Assembly (NCBI RefSeq): GCF_002224285.1
Contig: NZ_CP022436.1
Span: forward strand, 248,001-312,000
From: Arthrobacter sp. YN
GTDB lineage: Bacteria; Actinomycetota; Actinomycetes; Actinomycetales; Micrococcaceae
Length of the DNA stretch: 64,000 nt
Reading direction: 5' to 3'
Shown: one piece after another, positions 51,136 through 59,525 of the stretch
How positions within the stretch are numbered: position 1 is the stretch's first letter
Layout of the letters: the number at the start of each line of letters is the position of its first letter
Notes under the pieces: generated by a model
Database searches by the model: none
Seen by the model: the letters and a program-made list of their open reading frames with translations, nothing else
Told to the model about the DNA's origin: nothing
Position numbers and translations under genes: made by a program

Positions 51136-52662
51136 ATGGAGTGCACAGTGACCCTTGAAGCAGACGTTCTGGCCGCTTTCCCGGCGGAAGTCCAGATTCC
51201 CGCTCAGCTGGTTGCCGACGCCGTTGCCGCGTCCGCCGCCACCACCCCGCGCGTGCTGGTTGTCCTCGACGACGACCCCACGGGCACGCAGTCCGTTGCG
51301 GATCTTGCCGTGCTCACCCGCTGGGAGGTTGAGGATTTCACGTGGGCCTTCACCCACATCCGTGAGAACCAGACCCAGGCCGCTGTTTACGTTCTGACCA
51401 ACACCCGCAGCCTTGACCCGGCCGAGGCCGCGGCCCGCAACGAGGAAATTGTCCGCAATGCCCTCGCTGCGGCGTCGGGCACCGTTGTTGGTCCTCGGCT
51501 GCGCCTGGGATTCGTCAGCCGCAGCGACTCCACCCTCCGTGGTCACTACCCGCTGGAGCCGGACGTCATCGCCGCTACCGTTGCCGCCGAAACCGGTGAA
51601 CCCACCGACGGCGTAGTGATCGTTCCGGCATTCCCCGACGCCGGCCGCGTCACCATCGGCGGTGTCCACTACATGAGGGGAGACGCTGGCACACTCACCC
51701 CTGTGGCCGAGACGGAATTCGCGAAGGATGCGAGCTTCGGCTTCAAGAACTCCGAGATGGCCAAGTATGTGGAGGAGAAGTCACAGGGCCGATTCCCGGC
51801 GGGCGACGTGATCGTGCTTGACCTGAACATCATCCGCGCCGGAGCTTCCGCCCAGGACCCCACCATCTCCGCCAAGGCCATCGCCGACGCCCTGGAGTCC
51901 GCCACCAGCTCCACCCCGATCGTGGCCGACATCGTCACCGAGAACGACTTCCGCGCCCTCGCCCTGGGCCTCGAAGAAGCCGAACGCCGCGGCAAGAAAC
52001 TCCTCTACCGCGTGGGCCCGCCGTTCGTCCGCGGAAGGATCGGCCAGGAAATCCGCACGGCACTGACCTCCGAAGAGGCGTTCGCGGGCAATACTCCCTC
52101 TGCAGCCGGCGGCTTGATCGTGGTGGGCTCGCACGTTGGCGTCACCACCCGCCAGCTCAATGACCTCACAGCCGCGCACAGCTCGGCGCGCACCATCGAG
52201 ATCGATGTCGAGAAACTTATTGCCGGTACCGAAACCGCGGGCGAAGCAGAAGCCGACGCCTACATCGGAACCGTCGTGTCCGACGTCGTCGATGCCCTCC
52301 ACCATGGTGACGTCATCGTCCACACCAGCCGCCTGCTCATCAAAACCGACGACGCCGCCGCGAGCCTGAAGATCGCCCGCACGGTCTCCGCCGCCGTCGT
52401 CGCCGTGGTGAACCGGACCCTGAAAACCTTTCCGCCGCGGTTCGTCATCGCCAAGGGCGGCATCACGTCCTCGGACGTCGCCGCACACGGCCTGGAAATC
52501 CGCCACGCAATTGTGCGAGGCCCCATGCTGCCCGGCATCGTCTCGCTCTGGGAGCCGGTGGACGGCCCCGCCAAAGGCATCCCGTACATCGTTTTCGCGG
52601 GCAACGTCGGCGACGACCAATCCCTGACTGAAGTCACCCGCAAGCTCAGCTCTACTTTCTAG
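51136..52662 (+). CDS. Four-carbon acid sugar kinase (DUF1537)
   Basis: 508 aa. Nucleotide/substrate motif VLDDDPTGTQSVADL (Asp45-47), FVSRSDSTLRGHYPLEPDVI, and C-terminal TGGDT-like region FVIAKGGITSSDVAAHGL plus FAGNVGDDQSL. DUF1537 kinases phosphorylate 2- or 3-oxo-tetronates or related acids with ATP (LtnK, OtnK, DtnK). With an LtnD-like dehydrogenase next, L-threonate or D-erythronate use is likely. ATG 51136 has a weak ribosome site; homologues often start a few residues later. Confidence 0.92.
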   Translation: MECTVTLEADVLAAFPAEVQIPAQLVADAVAASAATTPRVLVVLDDDPTGTQSVADLAVLTRWEVEDFTWAFTHIRENQTQAAVYVLTNTRSLDPAEAAARNEEIVRNALAAASGTVVGPRLRLGFVSRSDSTLRGHYPLEPDVIAATVAAETGEPTDGVVIVPAFPDAGRVTIGGVHYMRGDAGTLTPVAETEFAKDASFGFKNSEMAKYVEEKSQGRFPAGDVIVLDLNIIRAGASAQDPTISAKAIADALESATSSTPIVADIVTENDFRALALGLEEAERRGKKLLYRVGPPFVRGRIGQEIRTALTSEEAFAGNTPSAAGGLIVVGSHVGVTTRQLNDLTAAHSSARTIEIDVEKLIAGTETAGEAEADAYIGTVVSDVVDALHHGDVIVHTSRLLIKTDDAAASLKIARTVSAAVVAVVNRTLKTFPPRFVIAKGGITSSDVAAHGLEIRHAIVRGPMLPGIVSLWEPVDGPAKGIPYIVFAGNVGDDQSLTEVTRKLSSTF

Positions 52663-52697
52663 AACGCCCGGCCCCAAAAAATTCAATGGAGAACACC

Positions 52698-53600
52698 ATG
52701 ACCAGCAGCAATTACACCGTCACCGTCCTGGGCCTCGGCGCCATGGGCCTGCCCATGGCAACCCGCCTCGCGTCCGAGCTCACCGTCCACGGCTTCGACA
52801 TCGCCGAGCCGCGCCTTGAACTCGCCGCAGCCGCCGGGATCAAGACGTTCGCGTCAGCCCGTGAGGCCTCCGATGGTGCCGACGCGCTGCTCCTGGCCGT
52901 CCGCAACGGCGAGCAGCTCAACGATGTCCTCTTCGGCGAGAACGGCGTTGCCTCGGTACTGAAGCCGGGCGCCGTCGTGATCCTCGGCAGCACCGTCGGA
53001 ACAGAGGCCATCCCGGCCACGGTGGAAAAGCTTGCGGAATACGGCGTGGCCCTGGTTGATGCACCGCTGTCCGGTGGACCCAAGCGTGCCGGCGAGGGCG
53101 ACCTGCTGATCGTCGTGGGTGCAGAGCCCGAGGCACTCGAAAAGGCGCGCCCTGCTTTGGAACTACTGGCCTCCACCCTGAGCATCGTCGGCGACAAGCC
53201 CGGCGACGGCCAGGCACTCAAAACCGTCAACCAGCTCCTCTGCGGCGTGCACATCGCCGCCGCTGCCGAGGCCATGGCCCTTGCCGACGCCCTCGGCCTG
53301 GACCAGGCGAAGACCCTCGCCGCCCTCGAAGCCGGAGCCGCCGGTTCCTTCATGCTGTCCAACCGTGGTCCGCGCATCCTCGAGGCCTACTCCGAAGACG
53401 GCGCCGAAGTCCTCAGCCGCCTCGATATCTTCGTCAAGGACATGGGCATCGTGGGCAAAGCGACCCGCGCCGCCGGCCTCGCTGCACCTGTAGCTGCCGC
53501 TGCTGAACAGCTCTATCTTCTCGGCCAGGCCCAGGGCCTCGCCGCTGCCGACGACTCCGCCGTCATCAAGGTTGTCGCGCCCGCAAAGCGCACCGCCTAA
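52698..53600 (+). CDS. Beta-hydroxyacid dehydrogenase, LtnD-like (tetronate)
   Basis: 300 aa from ATG 52698 (GGAGAAC ribosome site; ATG 52686 lies in it). NAD motif VTVLGLGAMGLPMATRLAS, substrate motif DAPLSGGPKRAGEGDL, catalytic Lys in KTVNQLLCG. It belongs to the 3-hydroxyisobutyrate dehydrogenase superfamily; close relatives oxidise threonate or erythronate to 2-oxo-tetronate. The kinase is 35 bases upstream, so the two steps would follow one another. Confidence 0.92.
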   Translation: MTSSNYTVTVLGLGAMGLPMATRLASELTVHGFDIAEPRLELAAAAGIKTFASAREASDGADALLLAVRNGEQLNDVLFGENGVASVLKPGAVVILGSTVGTEAIPATVEKLAEYGVALVDAPLSGGPKRAGEGDLLIVVGAEPEALEKARPALELLASTLSIVGDKPGDGQALKTVNQLLCGVHIAAAAEAMALADALGLDQAKTLAALEAGAAGSFMLSNRGPRILEAYSEDGAEVLSRLDIFVKDMGIVGKATRAAGLAAPVAAAAEQLYLLGQAQGLAAADDSAVIKVVAPAKRTA

Positions 53601-53621
53601 CCACCCCATAAGAACGCGCGA

Positions 53622-53646
53622 CGACGGCGATCCCCCTTCGCCGTCG
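53622..53646 (+). other. Intercistronic hairpin
   Basis: CGACGGCGA (53622-53630) and TCGCCGTCG (53638-53646), perfect 9-bp stem, 7-nt loop, between the dehydrogenase and permease genes. Possible attenuator or stability element. Confidence 0.5.
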
Positions 53647-53700
53647 CCGCCACCTCCCGCCGGTCTTCTTTAGACTGGTATGTCAAAGGAGACACCCCCA

Positions 53701-55167
53701 ATGAATCCCCTCGTTAACTCGTTGATGGTTCAGGCGGCCGACGCCCCCGCCATCAAACCCGCAGTGGAGCTGGGAACACCCCTTCTGCTGACCATTGCCG
53801 CAGCCGGAATCGCTTTGCTGCTGGTGCTGATCATCCGCTTCAAGATCCAGGCCTTCGTTGCGCTGCTGGCAGTCAGCATTGTGGTGGGTGTTGCCGCACA
53901 GATTCCGCTCAAGGACATCTTCACCGTGGTGACCACGGGCGTTGGCAGCACCATGGGCAAGGTCGCCTTGCTGATCGCACTCGGGGCCATCCTCGGGCGC
54001 ATGATCGAGGTTTCCGGGGGCGTGCAGTCCCTGGCTACCCACTTCACTGAGAAGCTCGGCGCCAAACGCGTCGCTGTCGCGCTGACCGCCGTCGGCTTCC
54101 TGGTGGCGATCCCCGTGTTCTTCGAGGTTGGCGTGATCGTCCTGGTCCCGATCGTCTACGCCTTCGCCAAGATCGCCAACGTTCACCCCATCAAGTTCGG
54201 CCTGCCCATGGCCGGCATCATGCTGTCCATCCACGTCGCTGTCCCGCCGCACCCGGGCATCGTTGCAGGTGCAGGCGTCTTCGGCGCGGACATCGGGCTG
54301 ATCACCATGATCTCGCTTATTATCTGCATTCCCCTCGGATTCCTGTCCTACTGGGTTGCCAGCATCATGAACCGCAAGGAATACGAGTTGCTGCCCGGCG
54401 TCAAGCAGCAGGTTGACGAGTTCGGCTCAGACTCCCTGGTCCACGTCGGCCATGACGGTCCCGGCGCCCGCGCCATCGCCCCTCCGCGTCCCGGCCTGAT
54501 CATGTTCCTGATCGCCGCGCCCATCGCCCAGATCCTCCTCGGCACCGTCGGCACGCTGACCATACCCAAGGACAACTACTGGTACGGCGTGGCCGCGTTC
54601 ATCGGCAACCCTTTCTTTGCGCTCCTCGTAGCCGTGGCCCTCTCCTTCTTCCTGCTTGCTGTCCGCCGCAATTGGTCGCTCAAGGAAACCGGCGAGATCT
54701 TCGAAGGCGCGTTGCCTCCCATCGCCTCCATCCTCATGGTGGTTGCTGCCGGTGGCGTCTTCGGCGAAGTCCTCCGCACCTCGGGCATCGGCGCTGCCCT
54801 TTCCCACACCTTGGACAGCCTCGGCCTGCCCGTGATCGTTCTCGGCTTCATCATCTCCCTGGCACTGCGCGCCGCCCAGGGTTCCGCAACCGTCGCCATC
54901 GTGACCACCACCGGCCTTCTGACCTCCGCTGTGATGGAAGGCGGCTACACGCCGGCCCAGATCGCCGTGATCGTCATTGCCATCGGCTTTGGCTCGCTGG
55001 GCCTGTCCCACGTGACTGACGCCGGCTTCTGGACCGTGATCCGTTACTACGGCCTCACAGTGTCCGACGGCCTCAAGACCTGGACTGTCCTCACCACCAT
55101 CCTGGGCCTGGCCGGCTTCGCGCTGACGTACGTCGCCTGGATCCTGGTGGGAGGCCTGGCCCACTGA
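53701..55167 (+). CDS. GntP-family gluconate/sugar-acid permease
   Basis: 488 aa from ATG 53701 (AAAGGAG lies before it; ATG 53680 is upstream of that site). About twelve membrane helices with the family signatures VTTGVGSTMGKVALLIALGA, IPVFFEVGVIVLVPIV and GFGSLGLSHVTDAGFW. Imports the sugar acid for the neighbouring kinase and dehydrogenase. Its stop overlaps the aldolase start by one base (TGATG). Confidence 0.94.
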   Translation: MNPLVNSLMVQAADAPAIKPAVELGTPLLLTIAAAGIALLLVLIIRFKIQAFVALLAVSIVVGVAAQIPLKDIFTVVTTGVGSTMGKVALLIALGAILGRMIEVSGGVQSLATHFTEKLGAKRVAVALTAVGFLVAIPVFFEVGVIVLVPIVYAFAKIANVHPIKFGLPMAGIMLSIHVAVPPHPGIVAGAGVFGADIGLITMISLIICIPLGFLSYWVASIMNRKEYELLPGVKQQVDEFGSDSLVHVGHDGPGARAIAPPRPGLIMFLIAAPIAQILLGTVGTLTIPKDNYWYGVAAFIGNPFFALLVAVALSFFLLAVRRNWSLKETGEIFEGALPPIASILMVVAAGGVFGEVLRTSGIGAALSHTLDSLGLPVIVLGFIISLALRAAQGSATVAIVTTTGLLTSAVMEGGYTPAQIAVIVIAIGFGSLGLSHVTDAGFWTVIRYYGLTVSDGLKTWTVLTTILGLAGFALTYVAWILVGGLAH

Positions 55168-56042
55168 TGCGCACCAAACTCGATCACCTGGTCACCTCTG
55201 CGCTGGCCGATGGTTCCGCAGTTCCGGCCTTCACCTGCTACGACTTCACTACAGCCCTTGCCGTTGTTGGCGCGGCGGAGGACGCTCGTCTGGGCGTGAT
55301 CCTGCTGGTCGCTCCGAAGACTGCGTCCACTGCCAACGGCCTGAGGCTCATCACGGCCCTGCGTGGCCTGGCTGACTCGGCGAGTGTTCCCGTCTCTGTC
55401 CAGCTGGACCACGCGTCGGATCTGCAGGTCATTCGTGATTCTGTGGCCGCCGGTGCTGACGCGGTGCTCGCCGATGGTTCGACCTTGCCCTATGAGGACA
55501 ACATCGCCCTGGTCCGCGAAGTCCGAGCCGCGCTGGACGTGCAAGGTGCTGCCGACGTCGTGATCGAAGCAGAACTCGGCGGCCTTGCCGGCGACGAGGA
55601 CAGGGCGTTCGGTACTGACGATTCAGCGCACGACGCCGGAACGTCAGTTGCGGGGCTCACTGACCCGGCGCAGGTGGCTGACTTCGTTGAACGAACCGGG
55701 GCGCAACTCCTGGCCATTGCGGTGGGGAACGTGCACGGCAAGTACAAGGGCGAGCCCAACATCCGCTGGGACGTGCTGCAGGACGTCGCAGCACGGACTG
55801 ACGTTCCGCTGGTGCTCCACGGTGCCTCCGGCATCCCCGCCGATGAGCTCGCGAAAGCCCCTTCGCTGCGGGTTGGCAAAGTGAACTTCAACACCGAACT
55901 GCGCACCGGAATCCTGTCCACGCTGGAATCTGAAACCGCAGCGCACAGGGCCGATGGCGAGAATCTGCAAGGCCTGCTGTCCAAGTGGAACGTCTCTGCT
56001 GCGACCTTCGCCGGCGCCACCCTGGAGTTGCTCAGCGCCTGA
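55167..56042 (+). CDS. Class II aldolase, fructose-bisphosphate aldolase-like
   Basis: 291 aa. Zinc ligands and catalytic motifs: PVSVQLDHASDLQVIRDSVA (His and Asp), GNVHGKYKGEPNIRW (His), LVLHGASGIP (His), VGKVNFNTELR (the phosphate site). It belongs to the FbaA/GatY/KbaY family rather than the class II decarboxylases (LtnC/OtnC) usual in threonate pathways. An unusual pairing; it may cleave a phosphorylated sugar acid or ketose. Coupled to the permease by TGATG. Confidence 0.9.
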   Translation: MRTKLDHLVTSALADGSAVPAFTCYDFTTALAVVGAAEDARLGVILLVAPKTASTANGLRLITALRGLADSASVPVSVQLDHASDLQVIRDSVAAGADAVLADGSTLPYEDNIALVREVRAALDVQGAADVVIEAELGGLAGDEDRAFGTDDSAHDAGTSVAGLTDPAQVADFVERTGAQLLAIAVGNVHGKYKGEPNIRWDVLQDVAARTDVPLVLHGASGIPADELAKAPSLRVGKVNFNTELRTGILSTLESETAAHRADGENLQGLLSKWNVSAATFAGATLELLSA

Positions 56043-56093
56043 CGGGCAGCGCGGCACCCAAGACGGGTATTAAAGGGAGGCTAGGATCAAATC

Positions 56094-56486
56094 ATGATCC
56101 TGGCCTCCCTGATTTTTGCGTCGATAGCTGCCCTGCTCCACGTTTACATCTTCACCATGGAGTCCATTACCTGGACCAAGCCCAAGACCTGGAAAACGTT
56201 CAGCATCACTTCACAGGCTGACGCGGAAACCACCAAACCGCTCGCCTACAACCAGGGCTTTTACAATCTCTTCCTGGCCATCGGAGCCTTGATCGGCATC
56301 GTCGCAGTGGCCATGGGCGTCCCGCAGGTGGGCTGGACCCTGGTCTTCAGCAGTTGCGGTTCCATGCTTCTGGCAGCTTTGGTCCTCGCCGCAAGCGGCA
56401 AGAAGTACCTCCGCGCAGCGACCCTCCAAGGAACCACGCCGCTGCTCGCCGTCGTGCTTGGTGTCCTGGCACTGACTCTTAGCTAG
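56094..56486 (+). CDS. DUF1304 membrane protein
   Basis: 130 aa with four transmembrane helices. Family marks: LLHVYIFTMESITWTKPKTW and LAYNQGFYNLFLAIGALIG. Function unknown. Convergent with the VOC gene, fifteen bases apart. Confidence 0.9.
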   Translation: MILASLIFASIAALLHVYIFTMESITWTKPKTWKTFSITSQADAETTKPLAYNQGFYNLFLAIGALIGIVAVAMGVPQVGWTLVFSSCGSMLLAALVLAASGKKYLRAATLQGTTPLLAVVLGVLALTLS

Positions 56487-56501
56487 GACCCAAGTTCCCG
56501 G

Positions 56502-56921
56502 CTAGGACTCCGGCGGTCCGTCCTGGGCTGCGGCTTCGTCCATCCAGACCACTTCCCAGTGGTGTCCATCCAAGTCACGGAACGCCCGGCTGTACATGAA
56601 TCCCATGTCCATGGGGTCGTAGGTTTCGGAACCTCCGGCGTCCAGGGCCTTGGCGGCCAAGGCATCCACCTCTTCACGGCTGTCGGCCGAAATGGCGACT
56701 ATTGCCGCCGTCGAGTTGTGGGTGTCCGCGATGGGCTGCTTGGTGAACTCGGCAAACTTGGCGTGGGTCAGGAGCATGGCGAAAATGGTGTCGCTGAAGA
56801 CCACACAGGCGGCGGTTTCATCGGTGAAGTTCGGATTGATGGAGTAGCCAAGGGCCGTATAGAAGGCCTTGGACGCCTCGAGGTCGCTGACGGGGAGGTT
56901 CACGAATATGGACGTAGTCAT
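56502..56921 (-). CDS. VOC-family (glyoxalase/bleomycin-resistance-like) protein
   Basis: 139 aa from ATG 56921. Starts TSIFVNLPVSDLEASKAFYT, ends DLDGHHWEVVWMDE, the two beta-alpha-beta modules of the VOC fold. The first metal His is not obvious, so it may be a binding protein rather than an enzyme. Two other starts upstream are read-through of the neighbour's region. Confidence 0.9.
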   Translation of the reverse strand: MTTSIFVNLPVSDLEASKAFYTALGYSINPNFTDETAACVVFSDTIFAMLLTHAKFAEFTKQPIADTHNSTAAIVAISADSREEVDALAAKALDAGGSETYDPMDMGFMYSRAFRDLDGHHWEVVWMDEAAAQDGPPES

Positions 56922-57080
56922 GGCTTCGATCCTGCCGGTGTTTCGCCGTCCCGTCCAGACCCCAAAAACCAGTGGTGGATGACCCGCCGATACCCAGCCA
57001 TATCCAGCCTGCTGGCTCCGCCCCTTCGACGGGCGGACAATGGAGTCAACACGCAGGTGCGTGGGTTCCAAGGGAGAGCC

Positions 57081-58445
57081 ATGGAGCGGGAATCGCAAGC
57101 GCACCCTCGCGCACGCCGGGACGCGGTGGCGCAGAGGGATCCGGCGATCGACCTTGTCCGGTTCACGTGCCTGCTCCTGGTGGTAGCCGCGCATTGCATG
57201 ATGGCCAACCCTGTTCTGCAGAAGGACGGGACGGTCACCACGGAGAACGTGCTCATGGAGCAAAGCTGGTTTACCCCTGTGGCCTGGGCCCTCATGATCG
57301 TTCCACTGTTCTTCGTCCTGGGCGGTGTGACGGGCTTGCAGTCGTGGCGGCGCCTGAGAGCCCGCGGCGGTACCGGACTTGACTTCGCCCAACTCCGGCT
57401 CCTCCGACTGGTCCGCCCCGCCATGGCATTGCTCGCCGTCATGTGGGGAGGGCTGTGGGTCGCGCTGCTGCTGGGTGTCCACCCCCAGGTCATCCAGCTC
57501 ATGACCACCGGCGCCGCCATGCCGCTGTGGTTCCTGGCCGCCTACCTCACGGCGCAGCTCAGCGTTCCACTCCTGGCCAGGTTGCACGAACGCGCACCAC
57601 TGCCGACGCTCGCCGCGTTGGTGGCGCTGATCATCACCGTCGACTCCCTTCGAGGCGCACTTCCCGTGCTCGCGTTCACCAACCTGATCTTCGTATGGTG
57701 TGCGGTCCAGCAGTTGGGTTTCCTCATAGCGGATGGCTTCTTGGAACAGCGCAGCCGTACCTGGCTGGTGGGTGTCATTGTCTCCAGCAACCTGTTGTTG
57801 GGACTGGTGACGGGGGTGGCTGTTTATCCGGGCAACATGGTGGTCAATATCAACCCACCCAACCTGTGCTTGCTGCTGTTGGGCATCTCGCAGGCCGCAA
57901 CACTTCAGCTGCTCCGCAACGGCATTGCATGGCTCGCGGGAGTCCGCTGGATCCAGGCAGTCATTGCCGTGGCCGGCCGCAGGTCCATGACGGTTTATCT
58001 GTGGCATCTTCCGCTGCTGGTGGGCATGTCAGGGTTGTTGTTGCTCACCGACGTGCCCAAACCCGCAGGTGCCACGCCGGAGTGGTGGTGGGCCAGGATC
58101 CCTGTTTTCCTTGCCGTGGTCGCCTTGCTGGTGCCGGTGGTGTGGCTTTGTGGCTGGTTGGAGAACCGTCCGACGGCGGCAAGCCACGCGCGGGGTCCCT
58201 CGCGTGCCGCTGTGGTGACGGCCGCCGTCGTCGTTTTGTTCCCGCTTGCGGACGCCGCGTTAAACGGCCTGACGCTTGCCTTGTTGGGTGGGGGAGCGGC
58301 GTGCTTTGCCCTTTCAGTCCTGTTGCTGGGCAAGGTTCCGACGCCGGTGCTGCCGCCATCGCCTGAACTTAAGATCCAAGAGCGGCGCGGCGGTCAGGTG
58401 TCCACGTTGCCAGAGCCAGGTTTAAGTGCCAATCTCGAACCATGA
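57081..58445 (+). CDS. Acyltransferase-3 family membrane protein
   Basis: 454 aa from ATG 57081 with GGGAGAG. Ten or more transmembrane helices. Acyltransferase 3 signatures: RDPAIDLVRFTCLLLVVAAH (catalytic His of R/H-x10-H type), and WFLAAYLTAQL. It transfers acyl groups to an envelope glycan or lipid. Its stop overlaps the GNAT start by four bases (ATGA). A 628-aa reading from 56559 includes antisense of the VOC gene and is not used. Confidence 0.88.
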   Translation: MERESQAHPRARRDAVAQRDPAIDLVRFTCLLLVVAAHCMMANPVLQKDGTVTTENVLMEQSWFTPVAWALMIVPLFFVLGGVTGLQSWRRLRARGGTGLDFAQLRLLRLVRPAMALLAVMWGGLWVALLLGVHPQVIQLMTTGAAMPLWFLAAYLTAQLSVPLLARLHERAPLPTLAALVALIITVDSLRGALPVLAFTNLIFVWCAVQQLGFLIADGFLEQRSRTWLVGVIVSSNLLLGLVTGVAVYPGNMVVNINPPNLCLLLLGISQAATLQLLRNGIAWLAGVRWIQAVIAVAGRRSMTVYLWHLPLLVGMSGLLLLTDVPKPAGATPEWWWARIPVFLAVVALLVPVVWLCGWLENRPTAASHARGPSRAAVVTAAVVVLFPLADAALNGLTLALLGGGAACFALSVLLLGKVPTPVLPPSPELKIQERRGGQVSTLPEPGLSANLEP

Positions 58446-58798
58446 CCGAGCACACGGATTCACTGGCAGAATCGTTCCGTCCTGGCGTCACTACGGTGCG
58501 CAACGACAAATTCCACCGCTATGAGCTGCATGTAGACGGCGAGTTGGCCGTGATCTCCCAATTCCTTGATCGGCCCGGTCACATCGACTTCATCCACACG
58601 GAAACCAAGCCCGGGTTCAACGGGCAGGGCCTGGCAAAAGTCCTGGCGCACTTTGCACTGGACGATGTTGTGGCGTCCGGCAAGCGCATCATCCCGCATT
58701 GCCCGTACATCGCCGCGTACCTGAAAAAGCACGAAGGATATGAGCAGGATGTTGATTGGCCCGCCGAGAAGCCGGTCGGCGAACCGGACAACGAGTAG
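58442..58798 (+). CDS. GNAT-like N-acetyltransferase (YjdJ type)
   Basis: 118 aa. Acetyl-CoA motif TKPGFNGQGLAKVLAHFALD, then IIPHCPYIAAYLKKHEGY, the hallmark of the Gcn5-related YjdJ/NATD1 family. Its substrate is unknown. Coupled to the acyltransferase by ATGA overlap. Confidence 0.93.
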   Translation: MTEHTDSLAESFRPGVTTVRNDKFHRYELHVDGELAVISQFLDRPGHIDFIHTETKPGFNGQGLAKVLAHFALDDVVASGKRIIPHCPYIAAYLKKHEGYEQDVDWPAEKPVGEPDNE

Positions 58799-58801
58799 GG
58801 C

Positions 58802-59383
58802 CTAAGCGGGCACCGACTGCTCTGCGTTCTTCCGTCGCTTCAGTGGCTGGCCCGCCCTGTCCGCTGGGAAGGGCCAGTCCTTCCGTGCGCCGCTGAGGGA
58901 GACGATTGCGTCATTTTCATCGGAAACAACCTGGCCGCGGCAGGTGGCATGGACCTGCATGGCGCTGACCAGGCTGCCCCCGTGGATATGGTCGGCCTCG
59001 GTCACCAAATACGAAAAGCTCCGCATCACCGATTGCCCGGGGGCCAGCAGCCGGATCCGAAGGTCGCGCTCAACGGGTTCCGAGGTATAGCGCAGCACCT
59101 CCATGCCCTCGTTGGTGAAGGACCGGGGTACCAGCGTCACGTCCCGCAGGTGGCTTGCGGAGCGGTTGATGATCCATGCGGTGAAGATAACGGTATCTCC
59201 TGGAATTGCCACGGGTCGGTCCGCTCCGTAGACCAAAGTGGGGCGCCCCGCATTCTTCTTGCGGGTGAGTGGACCTGATCTGCGCGGCGGCAATCCACGG
59301 ACAATAGCACTCGGTTGCTGCGCTCCGTCCTTATGGACAGCACGCATCAGTTTCAGGAATGGGCGGGGGCGGCGGATGTCCAT
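58802..59383 (-). CDS. Hypothetical beta-rich protein (193 aa)
   Basis: Basic N-terminus, then a domain like a conserved repeat/CARDB-type immunoglobulin fold: DRPVAIPGDTVIFTAWIINR, RIRLLAPGQSVMRSFSYLVT. Two such beta segments resemble the DUF11-type repeats in the surface protein further on. There is no signal peptide or anchor. It faces the ECF sigma factor across a 142-bp divergent region, hinting at co-regulation. Not otherwise identified. Confidence 0.65.
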   Translation of the reverse strand: MDIRRPRPFLKLMRAVHKDGAQQPSAIVRGLPPRRSGPLTRKKNAGRPTLVYGADRPVAIPGDTVIFTAWIINRSASHLRDVTLVPRSFTNEGMEVLRYTSEPVERDLRIRLLAPGQSVMRSFSYLVTEADHIHGGSLVSAMQVHATCRGQVVSDENDAIVSLSGARKDWPFPADRAGQPLKRRKNAEQSVPA

Positions 59384-59525
59384 GGTTCCTCGATTCGCGC
59401 CAAGGTTCAGGGGGTCATGTTTATTAGTGCGGCCAAGGTTGGGATCGTGACGCGAAAGTAGGGTTCTTTACAGGCACGGGACGCTCGGTTCAAGTCACAC
59501 GGTTTCGGATGTCACACTATTGTTT

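Noticed and set aside
56502..58007. A 501-codon leftward frame extending upstream of the VOC gene
   Set aside because: The upstream two thirds is antisense to the acyltransferase; the VOC protein starts at 56921.
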